Positions 9,302 to 18,600 of a stretch of 64,000 bases of DNA are shown here, in pieces. Where the stretch lies: assembly GCF_963678635.1 (NCBI RefSeq), contig NC_087071.1, positions 62,001 through 126,000 of the forward strand. The letters are read 5' to 3'. Source of the DNA: Symsagittifera roscoffensis (taxonomy: Eukaryota; Xenacoelomorpha; Acoela; Convolutidae). The translations under genes and the position numbers were made by a program. Within the stretch, counting starts at the first letter, position 1, and every line of letters starts with the position of its first letter. The notes below the pieces were generated by a model. It made no database searches, was not told where the DNA came from, and saw only the letters and a program-made list of their open reading frames with translations.

Positions 9302-10224
9302 TGTGACATTCGACCAGAATGGCCAAAATGCAGTCTCTGCAGAATTCGGTATTTTAGCAGCAAGCCTTCCGAATTGGCGATTTAGAACGGATAAGGACGT
9401 TATTTGAACGATTGGCCAAACGGTGAAGGCTAGAAGATTCTGGAATTCTAAATTTTAAATTTTCGAAGTGATGACGTAACATTTCTGAGAAATGTTAAAA
9501 CGGCCATTTTGGCTAAAATAGCAGAAAGAAACAGAACAACTTTATCTGCGATTACGAACAGTACGAAAATCGAGACTAAAAAACAACAACGAACTACCGA
9601 ACAGCAGAGGACGTTCCGAGTTGCAACTATTGTGCTGTTACAATAGTTGCGAGGCCGTTGCGAACAACGGTGAAGGGTAAAAACCAGCCCTCCCAGTTAG
9701 CGTGAACCTGAGGTTAAGGAGCTTGATTCGCCGGATTCAAGAATCCGGAAGGGTCTCGGGACGGGAACTTTTATGAACTTGTATTGAATTTTAGCATCCT
9801 GTCATGTCCTGACTTGAATTTAACTGATATTTTGATTAGTTTTGACAAGGATGAGGTGCTAGAAGTAGGGGGGGGAAGGGTTGATCCATCTTCGATGGAG
9901 ATGATGATTTTTATCTACTGAACAAAAACAATAGTAATAAAATAAGTAGTAGCCCTGTTTTTAGGAGTGACCTCGTGGTCTGGAGATACTGAGACCCAGC
10001 CATGAGCTCACTATTTTTGCATGTAATCTAGTTAATTTGAGCGTTCTGGTCGAAGCCGAAGAATAGTAACGTTTTTGTCGACCCGATGTTAGAAAAGACC
10101 ACCGAAAAGTACTGGCTTGGTAGAGACGGTGAAAAACATGCGAAGCTTTGTTTAGACGCTAGCCAGTCGTCTTAAGACTTAGTTTTGTTATCCGTCGATA
10201 TGTATCTTCCGGGCGAATGTTACA
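9302..10224 (+). repeat. 5' LTR of the middle element
   Basis: TGTGACA...TGTTACA, 923 bp. Internal perfect hairpins: 9477-9485/9489-9497 (9 bp), 9623-9632/9641-9650 (10 bp, 8-nt loop), 9655-9660/9665-9670 (6 bp, CGAA loop) and 9885-9890/9894-9899 (6 bp). AATAAA is at 9936-9941. A CCGGAAGGGT motif at 9745-9754 resembles the leader array. No clear TATA box could be assigned. Confidence 0.92.
9623..9670 (+). promoter_or_regulatory. Two adjacent perfect hairpins in the LTR
   Basis: GCAACTATTG (9623-9632) pairs with CAATAGTTGC (9641-9650) around an 8-nt loop. CCGTTG (9655-9660) pairs with CAACGG (9665-9670) around CGAA. Both are repeated in the 3' LTR. They could be RNA elements (packaging, reverse-transcription or polyadenylation control) or DNA-binding palindromes; the sequence does not decide. 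Confidence 0.5.
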
Positions 10225-10236
10225 TGTATGTTTTTA

Positions 10237-10254
10237 TGGCGCTCCTGGGTGTTA
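10237..10254 (+). promoter_or_regulatory. Candidate primer-binding site
   Basis: TGGCGCTCCTGGGTGTTA starts 12 nt after the 5' LTR. The leading TGG would pair with a tRNA CCA end, as in most LTR elements. The 12-nt gap is larger than usual, and I could not match the rest to a specific tRNA by eye. Confidence 0.3.
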
Positions 10255-11000
10255 TTCTTTCATAACATCATGACCGGCGGAACCGTTAACGAGCACTCCG
10301 CGCCGAGCGGATGCTCACATTAACGCCCTTAATAGGCCTAAACAGCCGGGGCGGAAGGGTAGTTCGGAACGCGGAAGCCTTCCGGATTACCGTGAATAGT
10401 TTTTTAACCTAGTTAAGACCGAAAATTCACGAACCAGGAAGGGTGGGGGGAATCGCGAACCCCTCGTCCCCTGAGTGGTTTGTGACCAAAAACACTTAAA
10501 GATATAAGCAAAACCAAACAAAAAGTAGTATAGTACCCAAGAAAAACAAAAAACATAAAAAATAACCTAAAAAACCAAAAACAGCAAAAAAAGTACAAAA
10601 ATCAGTAGAAATCATCCCCCCAGAAAAGATGTGATCCGACCCTCCCGTTTTATGTTGATAGATATATTGTTGTTACAGGCATTTATATCGGTCAGGATCG
10701 TTACGATCAGTTTTGTAGCCCGTTTGTGAGGCTTGTACTGTAATAAGTAGAACCGGTTAACTTTAGTTCGGAAGTGGTTGGAACTAGTTTGGTACCAAAA
10801 ACCAAATTTTCCCAATTTTTGATAGTAAGAAACACTAAAAATTTAGAAAATTTTTTGAAATTTTTGAGGTAGGACAGTAAAAATAGTTGTTCGGACAACG
10901 TCCACTAGTGAATCTACAAGTCTTAAAATCCGCTACCCGAAAGCCTTCCGGGTTGCAGAGAAATCGAACATAACGTGTTTGATTTGGTGGATTCATCAAT

Positions 11001-11893
11001 CCGGAGGGGTCCAGGTAGCATAGTTTTTCGCAAATTTTTTCTACAATAGCGTTTTAGATCGGGTCTTTTGCATTGAACTAGAAGAGTATAGGCCTTCTGA
11101 GCTCAGATCAATAGTTTTTAGGTCGAAAGGACCAGATTTGCGGAAAAAGTTAGGCGGAACCTATAAGAGAGAAAATTTTTGAGTTCGGAAAAAAGACGTT
11201 TTGGTTAATAACTTTGGAACTACTGATCATATCGAGTTGATCTTGGTACCAATAGATCAGAAATTAGCTGAGCTTACTAATAGGATCAGAAATTTTTCAG
11301 AAAAGCGAGCGAGAAAATTTTTTGAGATTGTTTTTAGCAAATTACACGAATCCGGAGGGGTACACCCTTCACGTTTTATAAATTTTTCTGAAAAACCCTT
11401 ATACCCCTACCAAAAGTTGATAGCGATTGAACTAAGTAATTTAGGACAGTTCCAGACAAAAAGGGAGGGCTGAAGGCACAAGACAACCATAATAGAGTCG
11501 AAATTAGGCAAGTAATAAGACCCTTCACCGTTAGTGTGAATTGTCAAATAAGTGCCTTAACTTCAATCCGGAGGGGTCTAGGAAAGGACCCTATACCCTT
11601 CCCAGTTAATTCAAACAGCATAAAAGCTACGCAGAACGTATCCGGAGGGGTACAAGCTGAAATTAAGAAAACTACAAAAAGCTACTTTGACAGAGCTAAG
11701 GGCTCCCAATCCGGAGGGGTCGAAATTTTTCAAAGTCGGAGGGGTCCGAATCCGGAGGGGTCTACTTTCCACAAAACCGGAGGGGTCCGAATCCGGAGGG
11801 GTCTTATAGTTGCTAATTCCGAGGGGTCCCAATCCGGAGGGGTCCATATTCTGACAGTCCGGAAGGGTCCTATTTGCGCCAATCCGGAGGGGT
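11001..11893 (+). repeat. CCGGAGGGGT motif array in the leader
   Basis: Ten exact copies of CCGGAGGGGT start at 11001, 11352, 11568, 11642, 11711, 11752, 11777, 11793, 11834 and 11884, usually preceded by AAT or GAAT. Near copies are at 11736, 11818 and 11859. Spacing is irregular, from 16 to about 350 bp, and closest around 11711-11893. All copies are in one orientation. Irregular spacing argues against a simple tandem satellite and for repeated binding or RNA motifs. Confidence 0.8.
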
Positions 11894-12673
11894 ATTATTT
11901 TATTAAGGACTTAGGTAAACGAAAGAAAGACTAAAAAGCGAAAGGTATTAGGTTATTAATACGCAGGCTAGGTATCAGTGACTGCACTGGTAACTTGCCT
12001 CTCAAAAAGAACCAGACTAATACAAAACAGGTCCGAACTCGGATATTCGCGACACTAAGTCTAAATTAAAAAGAGCGTGACTCATTGGTGTGGATTGAAA
12101 CATAATACGTTTTTGGGAAAAGTGACTGCCCTGAGGATTTTAGTAGGTCTAGCTCGGGCAGTCCGAAGGCAGATAGGTAACACAGTACTCGGTGGGTGCA
12201 ATAGACGCCCACTTGAGAAAATTACTGCCTTCAAAGTTTTGTCTGTTTGGTGCAGCACCAAGCAGGGAAAGCTTTTTCTTTAAAAGACAGGTTCGACTAT
12301 TGTACTGCGACCGACTAAGAGTACAAGACACATACGTTTTTTTTATATATACATTCATATTGTGTCAATATATATTTTTTTTGTTTTTGATTTTAAATCA
12401 ACCTAAACTGTGCTTGATTGGGTGGTGACTACACTATCTTTTAAATTGACTGATAACATCATATTGTGCTAGTTTCCAGATCTTTGGACCGATAATCGGC
12501 TAGTGCGAATAAATTTTATACAAACTGTACTCTGACAACATACAGGGATTCGTGGTCACTATTTAATAGAATCTGGTGAAATTTATTGTGTTGTGTCATT
12601 ATTATTGTTAATAAAACTATAAGGTCTCTGGCAATTGAGTCAAGAGTAGGCATAGGAAAGTGACAAATAAAGA

Positions 12674-15600
12674 ATGAGTTTAGACAAGTCAAGGATACCA
12701 AAACGAGGTAATAGCTCTAGGAAATTCATACCTGAAAAGCAAAGAAAAACGATGACCGATCCTTTTGTGGATTGGATCAAGCGAACCCGGTCCGATAAAG
12801 AGGGGACGGTTTCAGGCAGAATGGTTGAAACGAGAAGTCAAAAGACCTCAGAAGAGCGAAGAGAACTGTTAGAAGTGGAGGTCAATACGGACCATACCAT
12901 GAACGACAACCAGGGAGTAAATGGACTGGAAGGGAGAGGCAGAAGGCTGGCGAGTGAATCTACTCCGGTAGAACAAGGCCATGATTTTGCCACTTCCACC
13001 GGGACATTGGATCGAGAGGAGATGTCGGAACTGTCCGACATCTCAACTGAAGTAACGACAACTAGAAGATCTCCGACAGACAACACTATGATGGCAAGCG
13101 GAACTGGAAAACAAACAACCTCATCATCGTTCTCAGAAAGAATGAAGAACACCTTCGGAAACATCTTTCCATTCAGCATGGGAGGAGGAGCAGGAAACGA
13201 TGGTGAGTCCCAGGAGGAAGAGGATGAAGAGGAGCAAGGGGACTTTGGATCTCAAGTCAGCCTCAATAGTTCGATCCAGGAGAGGGAGAGTGAGGCACAC
13301 GTCGGAAGAGAGACTGTAACCATGGATAAATTTGGTGTAGTGACAACGATAAGCAAAGAGGCAAACACACCGGGCCAGTCCAAGGACTTCGCGATTAGAA
13401 CAAGTTCAGAGCCACAAACTGGAGAGAGTAGAACCAGAGGGCTTGGCAACGCGTTAGCGGATCCTGAAATAGATAATGATAAAACGTCAAGACAGAGAGT
13501 CAAGGCCCGGATCTCGACAAGCACGAAGTTACCTGGGACCGACAGAGTTACACCACCACTAGTGACGCCACTCATGGATAACGGGGCAGCACTAGAGGAA
13601 GCCTTAAACAACATAGTGGGCAGTTTAGGAGAACAAAATGAACAGATGTCGATAAGGATGAGTGAACTGGAAAGAGCAGTTCACATTGAAAGAGAAAGTC
13701 TGCGGGAAGAAATAAACCGCAACAGACAAGAAGTTGGCAGAAGCGAAAAACGCTTGAAAGAAAGAACGGACGAACATATGACGAGGAACTTGTCACGAAT
13801 GACAAGAGAGGCGGAACAGAGGGAGTTACGCTTAAGAGCCGACATGGAGAAGTTAAGAATTCAGCAAGAGCAGTCTCTTGGGTCTCTTGACACAAAGATA
13901 GATGCGATGATGGAGAGGCGAACTCAGGCTATCATGGATAGGTTGGACGGGCTACTAAGCAGCAAAAGTGGACCAAAAGGAGGAGAACCGTTTTCGGCAG
14001 GCCCCAGCAGGGAACCGAAGCTGAACTTCAATGAACATCAAAAGAGGAAGATGTATGGATCCACTAGAGGCAGAGGCAGTTCATCAGGCTATGCCACAAG
14101 GGGTAATACAGCATGGGGCCCGAACAGTAGAGCGAGTTCAACGGGGAACAGACAAACCTCGAACGAACGACCAACGCAAAGCACACATGCGACTGGGAGA
14201 AGCGATTCTGGCAACATGGGGCATACAAGCCCGAGGAGGAGTCACATGGGCCAAGCGGGAAACGCTCATGGTGATTCGGATTGCAGGGATGCACCGCACA
14301 CAGAGCCTTCGACAAGGTGTGAGGACACTCAGGCGGGACACTCAAGGGATGCTACGGCAATGGCCACAGCATTTGAACCCCTGAATAGGTCTTTGGAGAC
14401 ATTCCTGACGCGGTTATCTAGAACCAATGAACGCAGTGAAAAGTCCAGAAGAGTCTTTAAGAAGCCAAGATGCTACAAGAACGAATCTGATGGTTGTATT
14501 GATACCTGGATAGAGGTAATGAAGCTGCATTTCGAGGAAGAGGACTTGTCGGAGAGACAGGAATGCAGCGCGCTCACCAGCAACTTAGAAGGGACAGCCC
14601 TGAACTGTGTCATGGCTAAGAAACAGTATCAACGTGACACTGCTGAGAAAATCTTCGAAATCTTGTTAAACCGTTTCGGATCAGGGGTGCAGGGGCACCA
14701 GGCGATGATGCGCTTCGAGAAACGGAGGCAACGAGAAGATGAAACAATAGACAAGTTTCTCGATGCTTTGGAAATGCTGAGAAGACGCAGCCAACCGGAT
14801 GAGTCAAACCGAAGGATGAACCTGGCCGTAGCCTCAAAATTCATCGATGGTGTGAAAAATGATGAACTTCGTACGATGCTAGCAACGCATTACACACCAC
14901 TATCAACTAATGCGCCAACACCGGAGGAGTTGAGGCTCAAATCAAAAGAGTATCTATTGTTGAAACCTCCTTCGAGATCTGGATATTACAAGAACAATTA
15001 TGGCAATTTTAACAACGGACCAGCAAACCAAGGGAACAATTGGTACAAACCGAGGGACGATATGGACAAGAGACGCTCTTGTGCCAATTGTAGTTCAACA
15101 GACCATCACGTGTCAGCATGTCCAGCTTACAAACAAGGCATGAAAGCAATAGGCTTTAGCCTCGAGGACGAAGATGCGTCAGAGTTGGACCATGAGGATT
15201 TCATGAGAGGAGTAATTGCGAAATTCGGCCCGAGGTGTTTCTTTTGCAACTTGGAAGGTCATTTTAAATCAGATTGTCCGCAATTCTGGGATGCAGTGGC
15301 AGACATCAAGCATCCAAGGCATGAAGAAGCTCTGTCAGGAGTGAAAGCAAGCAAGGCTCGACTTCTGAGCGAAGCAGAGGCACGCAGGAAGGACAAACCT
15401 CAAGAGCTGGCGGCAAAGAAAATGCAAGCGGTAACAGAAGAAGCACGTGAACCGGAACCAGCGACTGCGACCGATGACTTCAAGATCGATTATAAGGCAG
15501 CCGCAAAGGATGCTCTTAATAGAGTACAGCAGGAATTGGTGACGAAAGAGATCGAACAAAAAGTGAAACTTGTACTGGAAAATAAAAAGCTTCAGGAGCA

Positions 15601-18600
15601 ACTGAATACCTTCGAGGCAACAGAGTTCGAGGAGACGAAAACACCAAGCAGTTTAGATATGAAACTTAAAGTGATCTCCGGTAAGAGGTTCGGCATGGCG
15701 CCGCAAGGAAAGAAGATACAGTCGATAATCTCAGTGGCTGGACACCAGGTAATAAGAAATTTGAGTGAACCATCAGAGTTCACTTTAATGCATTTGGACA
15801 CATATGCAGATTATCTGAGGCAGGTGGAGCCACGCACTGAGTCGAGAGCTGTGCGAGCACTACTAACGACGGGTGGCCCTCGCATGAAGAAACTTCATGA
15901 ACGCTACTTGGAGGTCTATGGGCCGTATCAAATAATGCTGAACGTGGATGGAATCAGCATCTACACCAGGACTTACATAACAACAGATGATGACCAAATG
16001 GGGCAGATCTATTTGGGTGAAGAGGAACTCAAAGTCCGCAGGATAGGCCATGACGCCATGATGGAACAAGACGCGGTACATATTGGATATGAAGCAGATG
16101 TGACAGCACACCTGCTTGACACCAACGGAACAAAAATCGGAGTCACAGGGCTTCTGGACACAGGCGCGGTGGTGAGTGTGATGCCGATAAAGACCTGGGA
16201 AAGAATGGGCTTCACGCGGGAAGATCTGATTCCTACGAATCTCCGACTAGCCGCTGCAAATCGAGGAGCTATCCACGTAGCCGGAAGAACACCGGTGACG
16301 GTCCTTCACATGGGAGGACGGAACCTTTGGATGAGCTTCCTGGTGGTAGAGAATCTGGACGATGCCGACGAATTCATCTTGGGCAGAGATTTTGTCAGGA
16401 ATTTTGACGTGATGATTGACTTGAACAACGGTCTAATACGGATTAGAAACCCGGACCGAAAGTATGTTAAGAGACCAGTTAATAGGATAATAACAGATGA
16501 AAATAAGGTACCAGTTTTTTTGGATAGAAAAGTAAAGTTACAACCAGGACAAGCTGTAGTAGCGATTTTTAGAATGAGAAATTTAAATTCGTTAAGTGAT
16601 AGTAAACAGGTTTGCTTAGTACCGAATCCAAATAGTCAGAGTTCGGTGATTTTAGGCCGGAGCTTCTCGGTAACGCGAAACGGACTGTGTGTCAGTGTGT
16701 TGTTGAACACACTGGACACCACGGTTTCAATCCAGCGTGGAAAGAAGCTTGGTTACGCATTGCCGATGAGGACCGACTATGAGGAGACAGAAAACTCGAA
16801 GAAATATAGTGTGAAAGACTGTCCTTATCATGCAAATAAAGATAAAATCTTAAAGAGAATTAATGAATTAAAATCTATTCATAAATTGTTTTCAATGAAA
16901 TCCGAAACGGACGACGGCTTATCAAGCTGCTCGAATTTTCCGGAACGCCCCTCGTCATATGAATTAGATTCTGACAAACCGGTTTTGCCAGAAATAGAAC
17001 ATTTAAAAGGAAAAATAGGTGAGGGAGATTTTGAAAAATTGCGGGACCTCCTAAATCGGAACGCCGAGGTATTTTCAAAACATAAGGCGGACATCGGTTG
17101 CTGTAATTTCGTCGAACACGAAATCGAACTAGAAGAGGGCGCCGTTCCCCATAGGGAAGGCGCAAGGCGAATGACGCCACATAAATCGGAAGCGTGCCGA
17201 GCGGAAATAGAAATGTTGCTTGAATACGACATGATAGAACCCTCGAAATCACCATGGGTTTGCGGAGTAGTAATGGCGAAAAAGAAAGGGGGGCAGCTTA
17301 GATTTTGTTGCGACTTTCGTTACTTGAACGCGGTAACGATTAAAGATGCGTACCCGATACCGCGAATAGACGAGAGCCTATCCAAACTTGGTGATGCAAA
17401 GTTCTTCACCACATTGGACTTGGGTTCTGCCTTCTGGCAGGTTCCTCTGCGAAAGAAGGACAGGGAGAAAACCGGATTCGCGTGCGAATTGGGGTTGTAC
17501 CAGTGGAAGAGGATGCCCTTCGGCTTGTGCAATGCAACAGCAACCTTTCAAAGGCTGATGGCTCAGGCTTTGACAGGAGTGACCAAAAAGTACGGGAATC
17601 TCTTGATGTGCTACGTGGATGACGTAGTCATAGCGACACCAACCCTGGAGGATCACATTGATCGACTCGATGAGGTCATCGGATGTATGAAAAGAGCAGG
17701 CTTGAAATGCAAACCATCGAAATGTGAAATCCTTAGGGATTCGATCAAGTACCTGGGAAGAATGGTGGGCCGGCATGATGTGAGGCCAGATCCAGAAGCA
17801 GTAGAGGCTGTGCTGACATGGAAAGCTCCTAGAACGGACACACAGCTCATGAGCTTCCTAGGGTTTGCCAATTACTACCGAGAATTCATAAAAGGATACG
17901 CGGACAAGGTGTACCCGATGCAGAAGCTGATGCGCAACAAAGGGAAAAAGTTCGAATGGAACGATGAGGCACAAGTTGCTTTCGAGAACATAAAGCGGGA
18001 ACTGTGCGAAGCGCCAGTGCTGGGCATGCCTACAGAAAAGGGCATGTATGTTCTTGACACAGACGCATCGGTGGTGGCCATCTCAGGAATATTGCATCAA
18101 GAGCAAGAATGGAACGGAAGAACAGTCCTCCGTCACATTGCATACGGCAGCAAAGTCTTGAGTGACACAGAGATGAAATATGGCGCACCAAAAGCAGAAA
18201 TGTTTGCAGTAGTTACCTTCGTGGAGAAGTACCGTGCATACTTGGGGAGCGCTCCTTTCAAGTTACGCGTGGACAACAGAGCGTTATCCTGGTTGAAGAC
18301 CTACTCGATGGATCAGAGTTATATTGGTAGATGGATAGTAAGACTGGATGGCTACCATATGATAATCGAACACAGGTTGCGTGATAAACATCAGAATGCT
18401 GACAGTCTCAGCAAGAAAACTGAATTCTATGAAAGATTGGAGCAGAAGCAGGCCAATCAGGCGGAAGTAAAGGAGGGATTCTCGTTTCTGGACAAAGAAA
18501 CTTATGAAGCGCTTCCCTTAACGAGATGGTTGGATAAGTCTGGACATCCAATTCCAGGGCATCCTGAGTTACCTGTAGAGAAAGCAGCTGAGATAAAGAT

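Larger units (their letters stand above)
10225..12673 (+). other. 2.4-kb untranslated leader of the middle element
   Basis: No long ORF matches a family; the short frames here follow the repeat array and read as low-complexity peptides on both strands. The leader is A/T-rich except for the CCGGAGGGGT array (11001-11893). It has a long T-rich stretch around 12333-12390 just upstream of gag. Such a leader would carry dimerisation and packaging signals and possibly a splice donor, but none can be assigned. Confidence 0.6.

Noticed and set aside
11001-11893. CRISPR-like array
   Set aside because: Repeat core is only 10 bp, spacing is irregular, and the host is eukaryotic.
11536-11934. 132-aa ORF and antisense 78-aa ORF over the CCGGAGGGGT array
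   Set aside because: Both simply translate the repeated DNA motif and show no family resemblance.
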